DNA of 50,095 bases from an uncultured Bacilli bacterium (lineage in GTDB: Bacteria > Bacillota_I > Bacilli_A > RF39 > UBA660), in assembly GCA_947623825.1 (NCBI GenBank), contig CANQHQ010000006.1:1-50095 (forward strand). Direction: 5' to 3'. A program made the position numbers and the translations under genes. The notes beneath the pieces were generated by a model that was given only the letters and a program-made list of their open reading frames with translations, did no database searches and was not told where the DNA came from. Below are positions 7,718 through 16,019 of this stretch, one piece after another. The first letter of the stretch is position 1. Each line of letters opens with the position of its first letter.

Positions 7718-9994
7718 ATGGCAAAGAGGAAGAAAAAGAAAAAACAGGAAGAAAAAAAGTTTGAACATTGGAATGAAGTCATTGGACTCTTTTTAATCGT
7801 TTTGTCAATCTTAAGTATTGTACCTACGCCTTTGGGAATTATTGGACGATTGGGCGCTAGTTTTGCGATGTTTTTGATAGGTACATGGTATCAAGTATTG
7901 TTGTTATTTGTCTTATTAGTAGGTTGTTATATGGTTTATAAGAGGGAACTTCCTAATTTTTTAACAGGAAGACTCGTTGGTTTTTATTTTTTATGGATGG
8001 GATTTTTAATTCTAGAGCATACTTCTTATGTAAAAGCAAACGAAGCGGATGTCATGGCTGTGTTTCAATTAACAATCGATAATTTGGTAGCGAATTTTCA
8101 AAATATTGTGAATGGTTCTGCCCTTACCTTGAAAGGGGCTGGAATGATTGGGGCGTTTTTGAGTGTCGTGTTCTATAAATTGTTTGCGATGGAAGGAACG
8201 TATATTGTTTCGGGACTCTTTTTAGCAATCAGTTTGGTTTTATTGACTGGAGTGGATTTGATTGGACTGATCGTAAAACCATTCCAGCGGAAAAAGAAAA
8301 AACCAAGTTTGGAAGATACGGGTGTGGTTGTGAACGACTCTTCTTTGCTTTCTGAAGAACCGAAAGAGAAGGCTGAAAAAGAAGAGGGAGAACCGAAGGA
8401 AGATAACAGGATTCGTATTCATAGTATTGACGAATTAACGCATAGTAAAGAAACGACGGGAGAAAATCCAGTGGAGGATGGAGAAAATCCAGAAGAAAAA
8501 TCTTCTGTACCGATTCATGACAATACAAATTGGAATTATCAGTTACCACCTCTTACGTTGATTTCTCAAACAAAGAAAGCCAAGAATGGCAATAATAACG
8601 AAGTGATCGAAGCCAATATTATCAAACTAGAAAAAGTTTTAAAAGATTTTGGTATTATTGGAAAAGTAGTGGAAGTCAATGTGGGACCGAGTGTCACACA
8701 GTATGAACTTGAGATTTCTTCGGGAACCAAAGTTAGTAAAATTTTGAGTTTGAATCGCGAAATTTCTCTTGCTTTGGCGAAAAGAGACGTTCGTATCCAG
8801 GCACCGATTCCAGGAAAAAGCACCGTAGGTATCGAGCTTGCCAATGATACGGTTACACCAGTTGGATTGAGAGAAATTTTGGATTCCATTCCAGCGAATA
8901 AAGTTAGTAGTAAATTATTGGTAGCGCTTGGAAAAAATATCATGGGAAATTCGATTTTCTGTGAGATTGATAAAACGCCACACTTATTAGTGGCTGGTTC
9001 TACGGGTAGTGGTAAATCCGTTTGTATTAACTGTATCATCGCTTCGATGTTGATGCGAACGAAACCGAGTGAAGTCAAACTCGTTTTGGTTGACCCGAAA
9101 AAGGTAGAACTTAGTATGTATAATTGTATTCCTCATTTATTGATTCCTGTCGTGACGGATCCTCGTAAGGCTAATGATGCTTTAAAGAGAATCGTGCGAG
9201 AAATGGAAGGAAGATACGATACCTTTAGTGAACATGGAGTCAAAAATATTTCTACCTATAATGAGTGGGTAGATAAGCAGAATGAAGGAAAAGCGGAAGA
9301 AGAACAGTTACATCATATGCCTTATATCGTCGTGATTATCGATGAACTTGCGGATTTGATGATGGTTGCTAGTAAAGAAGTCGAAGATTCGATTATGCGA
9401 ATTACACAAATGGCTCGCGCAGCCGGAATTCACTTGATTGTGGCAACACAGAGACCTTCGACGGATGTCATTACTGGTGTTGTCAAAGCCAATATTCCAT
9501 CTCGTATTTCGTTCGCAGTTTCTTCGAGTATCGATTCTCGTACGATTTTGGATTCCGTAGGAGCAGAAAAACTTTTAGGAAAAGGAGATATGCTTTTCTT
9601 ACCAATGGGAGAAAATTCTCCTGTCCGTGTGCAAGGGGCATACGTTTCGGATGAAGATTTACAAAAGATTTGTGATTGGACGATTTCTCAACAGAAAGCA
9701 CAATACGATGAACGTTTCATGAATTTAGGAGAAGCTTCTGAGTCAGGTGGAATGAGTGTTGATGATGTGAAAGATGCTCCCGAAGAGTATGAAGATCCTC
9801 TTTATAATGAGATTGTCGAATATGTCATTACGGCAGGACAAGCGAGTGCTTCAAAATTACAGAGAAAGTATAGTTTAGGTTATAACCGAGCTGCTAGAAT
9901 TATGGATTTATTGGAGGAGAGAGGCATTGTTGGTCCAGCCAATGGATCGAAACCAAGGGAAGTCTTAGTGAAGTTAGACGATTCTGATGAGTAA
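7718..9994 (+). CDS. ftsK: FtsK/SpoIIIE family DNA translocase
   Basis: A 758-aa membrane-anchored motor that pumps double-stranded DNA through the division or sporulation septum. The N-terminal ~190 residues contain four hydrophobic helices. A charged linker (about 190-290) leads to the RecA-like motor with Walker A GSTGSGKS (K433) and Walker B VVIIDELADLMM. The C-terminal gamma winged helix (SASKLQRKYSLGYNRAARIM) recognises orienting DNA motifs. Length matches SpoIIIE (about 790). The open frame begins at ATG 7691, but that codon overlaps the -10 TATAAT (7687-7692). ATG 7718 follows GAGGTG and is the likely start. In this spore former it may act in both division and chromosome transfer to the forespore. 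Confidence 0.95.
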   Translation: MAKRKKKKKQEEKKFEHWNEVIGLFLIVLSILSIVPTPLGIIGRLGASFAMFLIGTWYQVLLLFVLLVGCYMVYKRELPNFLTGRLVGFYFLWMGFLILEHTSYVKANEADVMAVFQLTIDNLVANFQNIVNGSALTLKGAGMIGAFLSVVFYKLFAMEGTYIVSGLFLAISLVLLTGVDLIGLIVKPFQRKKKKPSLEDTGVVVNDSSLLSEEPKEKAEKEEGEPKEDNRIRIHSIDELTHSKETTGENPVEDGENPEEKSSVPIHDNTNWNYQLPPLTLISQTKKAKNGNNNEVIEANIIKLEKVLKDFGIIGKVVEVNVGPSVTQYELEISSGTKVSKILSLNREISLALAKRDVRIQAPIPGKSTVGIELANDTVTPVGLREILDSIPANKVSSKLLVALGKNIMGNSIFCEIDKTPHLLVAGSTGSGKSVCINCIIASMLMRTKPSEVKLVLVDPKKVELSMYNCIPHLLIPVVTDPRKANDALKRIVREMEGRYDTFSEHGVKNISTYNEWVDKQNEGKAEEEQLHHMPYIVVIIDELADLMMVASKEVEDSIMRITQMARAAGIHLIVATQRPSTDVITGVVKANIPSRISFAVSSSIDSRTILDSVGAEKLLGKGDMLFLPMGENSPVRVQGAYVSDEDLQKICDWTISQQKAQYDERFMNLGEASESGGMSVDDVKDAPEEYEDPLYNEIVEYVITAGQASASKLQRKYSLGYNRAARIMDLLEERGIVGPANGSKPREVLVKLDDSDE

Positions 9995-9997
9995 TAT

Positions 9998-10036
9998 AAA
10001 GAGAGAAGAACAGTAATTCTTCTCTCTTTCTTTTTT
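9998..10036. terminator. Strong bidirectional terminator between ftsK and the coiled-coil gene
   Basis: A perfect 13-bp stem (AAAGAGAGAAGAA with its complement, 6-nt loop CAGTAA) is flanked by T-rich tails on both strands. It serves ftsK and the convergent gene ending at 10049. Confidence 0.85.
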
Positions 10037-10048
10037 TATTTTTCTTTT

Positions 10049-11692
10049 TTATTCTATTACTTCTTCTTGTCCATCTAATTGTTTATAGTAGAGAACTTTT
10101 TGGTTGTTGGATTCTAAATTTCGTTCCATTTCTGATTGAATATTTTTCATATTTTGGGCTCGTTCTGATAATTCTTTTTCTATCTTATCCATGGAAGCAA
10201 GAAGGTCTTTATACTCTGGCAAACTGTCTTTATATGCCCCAAATTCTTTTTCTATATACGTTCTTAAATCTTTGATTTGAGTGAATCCGCTTTCGATGAT
10301 TTGATTAATTTCTTTGGTATCATTTAGCGATTGATGAATCATATCTTGGTAATCTGTATAGTGATATTCTGTCAGTTGAATTTTCTGCTTTTCAGGAATG
10401 AGAATCTGTTTTAGAAGATTCAGTGTGATGAGGGTTTGGATGGCTGCCATTCCATTCGCATTTCGAAGAGGATTTTTTCTTATCATATGTAAAAGAAGGA
10501 GGCTTCTCGCAATGGCTTCCATCGAATAATGAAGTCGAATTTCTGTTTTAGTTGTTTGTCGAACTGCTTCTTGTACTTTCTGTGTCATGGTAACCAAACG
10601 TCGTTCTGACTCTTTGATATAACGATCAATTTGTTCTTTCATGGCTTCGATTGGAAGAAAGGCTTCTTTTCCTTTTTCAAATTCTTCTTCTCGTAATTCG
10701 ATTTCTTCTTTTTTTCTTTCTATTTCTTCCCGTAACGTTTGTTGCATTTGTTCGAAGACTAAAATTCTTTTCATTAAGGAAGTATATTCCTCGTTTCTTT
10801 TGATGTTGGAAACGGTATTTTCAATTTGTCTTTCACTTTTGACTTGACTTTTGTATTCTTCGACGAGGTCTGTAAAAGTTCGATCATGTAATCGGTGAAT
10901 GAGGTCCAAATTGTAGGAGTCACTAATGACTTCTAACTGTTTTTTGATTTGTTCGAGATAGGTGAGGAGGCGTTCTATTTCTTCTAAGGCATCCTCGACT
11001 TCTCGGATGGTTTCCATATTTTCGCTCTCTTTTTGAAGGACATTTAGTTCGACATAAATTTTCTTTAATTCATAATTGCAATTTTTTAAAAGTCGTTCTA
11101 ATTCATTGACCACTTTATATTCTAAGGCATTTTCTGTATCTTCTTCGTCTGATTCTTTCTTGATTGTTTCTTCTTCTTTGAAAGGAAATGGTTTTGATTG
11201 GAATACTTCTTTTTCTTCTACTGTTAAGATGGGTGGTTCTTCTTTTTCTATTTTGGGAAGTTGTCTTTCTTGTTCTTTTGATTCTTTTTCTTTTTTCTGT
11301 TTTTTCTCTATTTCTTGTTCTTTTCTCTGTTGTTTTTCTGGTTCTTGTTCTTTTCTTTTTTTTGGGATGGGTAAAGGGTAGGGAAGAATCGGCGGGATTT
11401 CTTTGTTTTTTTCCGGTTCCTTCCTGCTTTTTTCTTCGAATGGCTCTTTTCCTCCGAATAAGTGTTTTCTTGGAGAGGGGGTGCTTTTTTCTTTTTGATT
11501 CTCTTCTTGTTTTTCTTCTTTCTCTTTTTCTTGAATTAGAATTTTTCCCTTTTCTTCTTTTTCTTTCTTTTTCTCTTCTTGAACTAGTTTTTCTTCTTCG
11601 GCTTTGATTCTTTCTTTTCTTTTTCTTTTCTCGTTTTTTAGGATTTGTTTTCTGTCTTTTTTTCCACCTCTCGCGCCAATCCCGCCAAACAT
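10049..11692 (-). CDS. Long charged coiled-coil protein of unknown function
   Basis: This is a 547-aa protein I cannot assign. Residues 1-10 are glycine rich (MFGGIGARGG). Residues ~11-170 are an extreme Lys/Glu/Arg low-complexity stretch with a few Pro-rich interruptions. Residues ~190-540 are predicted long helices with heptad-like Leu/Ile spacing and many Glu and Lys, so extended coiled coils are likely. I see no signal peptide and no clear membrane helix. The first ATG (11698) abuts the Shine-Dalgarno GAGGG; ATG 11692 has 6-base spacing and is preferred. It diverges from three tandem paralogues across a 139-bp gap, which may indicate a shared function. Possible roles such as scaffold, cytoskeletal or coat-like protein are guesses only. 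Confidence 0.7.
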   Translation of the reverse strand: MFGGIGARGGKKDRKQILKNEKRKRKERIKAEEEKLVQEEKKKEKEEKGKILIQEKEKEEKQEENQKEKSTPSPRKHLFGGKEPFEEKSRKEPEKNKEIPPILPYPLPIPKKRKEQEPEKQQRKEQEIEKKQKKEKESKEQERQLPKIEKEEPPILTVEEKEVFQSKPFPFKEEETIKKESDEEDTENALEYKVVNELERLLKNCNYELKKIYVELNVLQKESENMETIREVEDALEEIERLLTYLEQIKKQLEVISDSYNLDLIHRLHDRTFTDLVEEYKSQVKSERQIENTVSNIKRNEEYTSLMKRILVFEQMQQTLREEIERKKEEIELREEEFEKGKEAFLPIEAMKEQIDRYIKESERRLVTMTQKVQEAVRQTTKTEIRLHYSMEAIARSLLLLHMIRKNPLRNANGMAAIQTLITLNLLKQILIPEKQKIQLTEYHYTDYQDMIHQSLNDTKEINQIIESGFTQIKDLRTYIEKEFGAYKDSLPEYKDLLASMDKIEKELSERAQNMKNIQSEMERNLESNNQKVLYYKQLDGQEEVIE

Positions 11693-11777
11693 ATCCATCC
11701 CTCTTTTCCGAGAGTATTATACTAGAAACTTCGTGGAAAGTAAATGAGATTTTTTCTTTCGTTTCTTCAAAAAATGC

Positions 11778-11806
11778 TTGTTCCTTTCGGAAAAATGTGG
11801 TAGAAT
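11778..11806 (+). promoter_or_regulatory. Promoter of the three-paralogue operon
   Basis: TTGTTC (11778-11783), a 17-bp spacer and TAGAAT (11801-11806) form a good sigma-A type promoter. The -10 context TGTGGTAGAATA recurs exactly before the J-domain/LysM gene (about 31885-31896). Confidence 0.65.
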
Positions 11807-11831
11807 ATGTTAGGTTTTAGGGGTGTGGATT

Positions 11832-12686
11832 ATGAAACGACTTGAAAATATATTTTTATTAGATAAAAAGAATCAAAAAGATCATCTTTTTCCTTATGTT
11901 CCGGGAGAAGAAATTCCCCAAGAATCTTTACTAAGAGAAAATGATCCTTTGTTTCAAATTTATGAAAGGATTTCTCTTCATTATACGATGGGAGATTGGT
12001 CTCTTGAAGATTTTCAATGTTTTCGTAAGGCTTTAGCGTCTATTCGGGAAGAAGATTTTGCGCGGTATCACGAAGTGATATTCTTTTTCCTTCGTTTGGA
12101 TCGAACGATGGGAGAATTATGGATTCGTGATTTAGCCAAACATTATGAGTTTCCTTTATTTGAACAAAGAGTCGCGAAAAAGATACAGGATGAAACGACG
12201 GGACAAAAGGGAAAGACCATTTATGTGAGTGAAGAAAAGCCATACGATGTAGGAGATATCGTTCGGTTTGCCAAGGCTTTGGATGGAAAGATTCGTTCTT
12301 TTAGTTGTTCTGTTTTATCGCTTCATCCAGAATTTCGAGAGACGGATAATGATTTTGAACGTCTTTCTATATTGAAAAAGATTTACAATGAGGATTTAAA
12401 TGAAAATCCAAAACCAGGAAAACCTCTTGGAAAAGATGTTCCTATCTTATACGAACAGTTTGATGCGATGTTTTCTTCTTATCTTCCTGTTGGAATCCAG
12501 TCGTATCTCGAAGAAAGAAAAAACGATTTGATTTCTCATCAAAAGGACTATCTCTATCAACAGTTACGTACGTATGAAGGAAAAACGGCTACTTATGCCA
12601 AGTATGCCTGTGCGACCGCTATTCAGAAAAAGAAAATTCATACGAATGAAGTCCCTCGTGTCTTTGGGGCTTGGGCTCACGATTAG
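11832..12686 (+). CDS. Unknown protein, paralogue 1 of a tandem family
   Basis: A 284-aa protein I do not recognise. It shares two landmarks with the next two genes: DFQCFRKALA at about residues 60-69 and GDIVRFAKAL at 141-150, with FEQRVAKK between them. After that the paralogues diverge. It has no signal peptide or membrane helix and looks like a soluble, mostly helical protein. ATG 11832 is chosen over GTG 11823 because AGGGG lies 8 bases upstream. It is first in a three-gene operon with its own promoter and faces the coiled-coil gene. The function cannot be inferred from sequence; the repeated gene order suggests subunits of one assembly or redundant regulators. Confidence 0.75.
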   Translation: MKRLENIFLLDKKNQKDHLFPYVPGEEIPQESLLRENDPLFQIYERISLHYTMGDWSLEDFQCFRKALASIREEDFARYHEVIFFFLRLDRTMGELWIRDLAKHYEFPLFEQRVAKKIQDETTGQKGKTIYVSEEKPYDVGDIVRFAKALDGKIRSFSCSVLSLHPEFRETDNDFERLSILKKIYNEDLNENPKPGKPLGKDVPILYEQFDAMFSSYLPVGIQSYLEERKNDLISHQKDYLYQQLRTYEGKTATYAKYACATAIQKKKIHTNEVPRVFGAWAHD

Positions 12687-12712
12687 AATCGGTTGAAAAG
12701 AAGGGAGAGATT

Positions 12713-13543
12713 ATGATGTATAATCATCGTTGGTTTGGTCAAAGAGTAGGATATTATTTACCGGCAGAACCGTTTCAAAAAATGTTACAACCATTACCAG
12801 AACATTCTTGTTTAGAAGAAGTGTATCAAGTGGTGAATTCTCTTGTTGCCTCTTCTCTCTGGACCATCAAAGATTTTAAAAGTTTTCGGAAAGAAATTGC
12901 CGTTCATTCTTTGACGGAAGTCGATGCCTTTGGACCTTTGTTACTTTATTTTTTATCGATGCCCAGCGATAGGCTTTCTTCCCTCTTTTCTTCTTTGGAT
13001 GAAATGTTTCAGTTACATGTGTTGGAAGAACGGGTAAAAATAGAGTCTATCGATGAGGAAACAGGGAAAAAGAAAACTTGTTTTGGCATTCGTAAACGTC
13101 CGATGCAAACAGGAGATGTTGTTCGGATTCCTATGGCCCTTCATAGTTTGATTTTAGGTAGTGTTTATTTGGCGGTATTTGATCCTTATTTTGAAGAAAT
13201 GCGGACACAAGATCCTCTTGAGAATATGAAAAAGTGTGTTGAAATATCTGAAACACTTTGTCAACGAGGGGGACCGGTTGAAGATGCTTTCCAAGATTTT
13301 TTAGTCGATTCTTTTTCGTTTATTACGGATCGATCTCGTTTTAGAGACTTTGTCATGTCTGAAATTGATTTTCAATTATCGCAATTACAAAAAACGATTC
13401 GGGAACAAATGGTCAAAGAAAGCGAAAGAGTAGGAATCGAATATGTCACTTATAAAAATCAAGTATTATCGTCTTATTATAGCGCTCGTGCCAAGGAATT
13501 AGCGCGAAATCAAAAGAGATATGCATCGATTGGATATCAATAA
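12713..13543 (+). CDS. Unknown protein, paralogue 2 of a tandem family
   Basis: A 276-aa relative of the preceding gene. The matching landmarks are DFKSFRKEIA at about residues 54-63 and GDVVRIPMAL at 134-143, with LEERVKI between. The spacing between landmarks (80 residues) agrees with paralogues 1 and 3 (81 and 82). The C-terminal third is helical and charged, and unlike that of the others. The start could be ATG 12713 or the adjacent ATG 12716; GGGAG lies 5 or 8 bases upstream. The TTG-initiated longer frame would overlap the previous gene and is not needed. It follows paralogue 1 by 26 bases and is co-transcribed. Function unknown. Confidence 0.75.
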   Translation: MMYNHRWFGQRVGYYLPAEPFQKMLQPLPEHSCLEEVYQVVNSLVASSLWTIKDFKSFRKEIAVHSLTEVDAFGPLLLYFLSMPSDRLSSLFSSLDEMFQLHVLEERVKIESIDEETGKKKTCFGIRKRPMQTGDVVRIPMALHSLILGSVYLAVFDPYFEEMRTQDPLENMKKCVEISETLCQRGGPVEDAFQDFLVDSFSFITDRSRFRDFVMSEIDFQLSQLQKTIREQMVKESERVGIEYVTYKNQVLSSYYSARAKELARNQKRYASIGYQ

Positions 13544-13561
13544 AAGAAAGGGAGAAAAGAA

Positions 13562-14398
13562 ATGGAACCAGGAAAAAGAAGTCGTGTGTCAGTCTGTTTA
13601 GGTAGTGTTTTTCCAAGGGACTGTGAGACAAGACAAGAAGATGTTGGAATGGGGTCTTGTTATCCGATTTATTTGAGATTATTAGAGATGTTTCGAGAGA
13701 AGAAAATTGATTCCGAAGATTTTAAAAGTATTCGACGCGCGCTTGCGGGCATCCCTATTGATGACTTTTCTACCTATGCGGATTTGGTTTTCGCCTTTTT
13801 ATCTTTCGAGGAACGAAGTACTATTTTAGAACGAGTTTGTTTCTACGATCAGAAGTATCAATGTCATTTATTAGAAAAAAGAGAAAAAAGAATCGAGCGA
13901 GATCCAAAGACGAATCAAATGATACGAGAAATCATCGAATGCGTGGAACGACCACCAGAATTTGGAGATGTCGTGCGAGTAGCGAAGGCAATTGTCAGCA
14001 AGATGGCGGCTTATCCACGAGATTTGATCGAACCAGAATTTTTGCCGATGGGAACCCAAGATATCTTTTGTGTTGCACGTTATAATTATGAGAAAAGTTT
14101 TTCTTTATTAGAAGATGCCTCTCTTTTTCAACCGTTGATGGAAAAAATTTATCAATGGTTTGATGTGACGTTTGAAGAATTTGGAACGAATCCCGCGTTA
14201 AAACAATTTTATGCGGAAAGAAGAAACACGTTAGAAGGAAAGGTTTTGGGATACATTTATAAAAAGAGAGAAAATGCCCTTATGTGGATGGAACGGGAAG
14301 TGACAGAAGCCCACAATCAACATTTGTTTGAAACACATTTGGAGTCTCTCAAAGCAAAGAGAAGAGCGGGACGTAAATTAGGTGGTTGGAGCGATTAA
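13562..14398 (+). CDS. Unknown protein, paralogue 3 of a tandem family
   Basis: A 278-aa third member of the tandem family. Landmarks are DFKSIRRALA at residues 53-62, LLEKREKR near 103-110, and GDVVRVAKAI at 135-144. The N-terminus is shorter, and the C-terminal ~90 residues are helical and charged (KRRAGRKLGG near the end). AAGGGAG lies about 7 bases before the ATG, and the gene follows paralogue 2 by 18 bases. Its TAA stop shares the palindrome TTAA with the stop of the convergent flippase gene, and no terminator is visible between them. Function unknown. Confidence 0.75.
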   Translation: MEPGKRSRVSVCLGSVFPRDCETRQEDVGMGSCYPIYLRLLEMFREKKIDSEDFKSIRRALAGIPIDDFSTYADLVFAFLSFEERSTILERVCFYDQKYQCHLLEKREKRIERDPKTNQMIREIIECVERPPEFGDVVRVAKAIVSKMAAYPRDLIEPEFLPMGTQDIFCVARYNYEKSFSLLEDASLFQPLMEKIYQWFDVTFEEFGTNPALKQFYAERRNTLEGKVLGYIYKKRENALMWMEREVTEAHNQHLFETHLESLKAKRRAGRKLGGWSD

Positions 14399-15684
14399 GA
14401 AAGATACTTTCGTAAGTAACGACCACTTTGGTAAATCGTAAAGAAGATATTGGCAACGAGAGAGAAGAGAAATCCCCACATTCCATTATGGAGAAAGAGA
14501 AAGAACACCAAACTACAACTACGGACTAGTACACTTTGCCAGGAAATGGTCCATGTTTCTTTGGCTTTTCCCATGGCTTGTAGACAGGACATGAGGGGTG
14601 TTTCAATATATTGAAATAAGAAAATAGGAGCGAGGAATTTCATATAGGAAATTCCTTTTTCTGTGTGGTAGATGAAGGATAAGAACCATCCTGGGAAGAG
14701 AGAGAACAGAATGGTTACGGGAAGACCAATCGATAACGAGAGAAGAATTCCTTGTTTGAGTTTTTTCTTTGTCTCTTTTTTCTTTCCTTGACTGTAATTT
14801 CTCGAAATGATAGGAATCAAGGCTTGCGAAATGGCATTGGTAAAAAAACTAGGAATAGAAAGAAGAGGAATGACGTATCCACTAATCAATCCATATTCTT
14901 CGACGATATAGTGATTGGTGTAACCTAAGAAACTTAAGATACCTGTTAAAAGAATCGGTTCGAGAAAGTAACCGACATTTCCGATGAGGCGACTTCCGGT
15001 TGTGGGAAGAGATAACGATAAGATTTCCCGTAATTCTGGATTTTTGGGAACCCAGTCTTGTCTAGAGATGTTCGTATGTTTTGGTAAAAAGAAAAGAAGA
15101 ACGAATAGACTTGCGCCTTCACTTAGAATATTGACAAGAATTAAAAACGTGACGGCATAAATGAGACTTTTTTGAAGAAGAATAGGAAGGAATAGAAGAA
15201 TTCCCGTCCATCGAACCAACTGTTCTGTGATGTGACTAAATACATGAGGAAGCATTCGCTCTTTGCCAAAAAAATATCCTCGTAAGAGGTTGGATAACGA
15301 TTCGAAAGGGAGAACGAGGGCAATCGCTAAAATCGGTAAATAACACCGTGGTTCTTTCAAAAAGGAAACCGCAATGGTTTTGGCAGAAAGAAAAATTCCT
15401 ACCATGAGAAGTACGTTTGTTAAAAGAAGAATGGGTAGGGAAGTAAAGATTAAAAATTTACTACGATACCGTTCTTCACTCACCAATTTAGATAACGTCG
15501 TTGGTAAACTTAATTGTGCGATACTTGTAAACAAAGCATAAGTAGGAAACATCAAAGAATAGATTCCGATTCCTTCTACTCCGATGAGACGTGTTTGCGT
15601 CATCTTGATGATCATTCCTAATAATTTGGTGATGGCGCCTCCAATGAGGAGAATGATGGCGGATTTTATAAATTTTTCTTTCAT
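14395..15684 (-). CDS. spoVB: SpoVB-like polysaccharide/lipid flippase (MATE/MOP superfamily)
   Basis: This 429-aa polytopic membrane protein has about 12-14 hydrophobic helices. The N-terminal pattern ITKLLGMIIKMTQTRLIG, then GIGIYSLMFPTYALF, is typical of SpoVB and related exporters, which are thought to flip lipid-linked wall precursors and are needed for spore cortex formation. ATG 15684 is preferred over 15690 because GAGAGG abuts the latter but is 6 bases from the former. Divergent comN follows at 15787, the same neighbourhood as in Bacillus subtilis (spoVB near comN and relA). The paralogue MurJ or a general oligosaccharide exporter remains possible, since the families are hard to separate by eye. 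Confidence 0.8.
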   Translation of the reverse strand: MKEKFIKSAIILLIGGAITKLLGMIIKMTQTRLIGVEGIGIYSLMFPTYALFTSIAQLSLPTTLSKLVSEERYRSKFLIFTSLPILLLTNVLLMVGIFLSAKTIAVSFLKEPRCYLPILAIALVLPFESLSNLLRGYFFGKERMLPHVFSHITEQLVRWTGILLFLPILLQKSLIYAVTFLILVNILSEGASLFVLLFFLPKHTNISRQDWVPKNPELREILSLSLPTTGSRLIGNVGYFLEPILLTGILSFLGYTNHYIVEEYGLISGYVIPLLSIPSFFTNAISQALIPIISRNYSQGKKKETKKKLKQGILLSLSIGLPVTILFSLFPGWFLSFIYHTEKGISYMKFLAPIFLFQYIETPLMSCLQAMGKAKETWTISWQSVLVRSCSLVFFLFLHNGMWGFLFSLVANIFFTIYQSGRYLRKYLS

Positions 15685-15786
15685 AGACATCCTCTCTAGT
15701 AGAGTCTATGAAAAATTGGGAAAACTTTTTCGTAAAAACTTTTCTATTTTCCTATTTTTTTATATAATGAAAGTAGGTGAAGAAAA

Positions 15787-16005
15787 GTGAATCTAGAGAT
15801 AGAGAGTTCCTTTGAACTTCGAAAAAAATTACTTCCTGTCTTGAAATTGAAAGCCAAAGAATTTCGTCAAAGGGGTATTTCTTATATTTCGGAACAGGAT
15901 ATTTGGAACTATCTTGTCGCTACCAAATGGAAACTAGCGGAAGGGTTAACTTTATCGGAAATGACCAATGATATTTTACATGTCGAAGTAGAGAAAAACG
16001 AATAG
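15787..16005 (+). CDS. comN: ComN-type post-transcriptional regulator
   Basis: A 72-aa soluble protein matching the ComN family: LKLKAKEFRQRGISYISEQDIWNYL is split by my reading into LKLKAKEFRQRG, then ISEQDIWNYL, then KWKLAEG and a terminal helix. In Bacillus subtilis ComN controls the competence pilus/DNA uptake operon comE after transcription. It starts with GTG (15787), with AGGTG 7 bases upstream. A TATAAT at 15763-15768 is a plausible -10. Position beside spoVB and just before rel repeats the Bacillus order, which strengthens the call. It is a little shorter than the Bacillus protein at the C-terminus. Confidence 0.75.
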   Translation: MNLEIESSFELRKKLLPVLKLKAKEFRQRGISYISEQDIWNYLVATKWKLAEGLTLSEMTNDILHVEVEKNE

Positions 16006-16019
16006 TTGGAGATGGTTAT

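Noticed and set aside
11076-11607. Ser/Phe-rich and hydrophobic open frames opposite the coiled-coil gene
   Set aside because: They are complements of the Lys/Glu-rich low-complexity stretch and lack ribosome sites.
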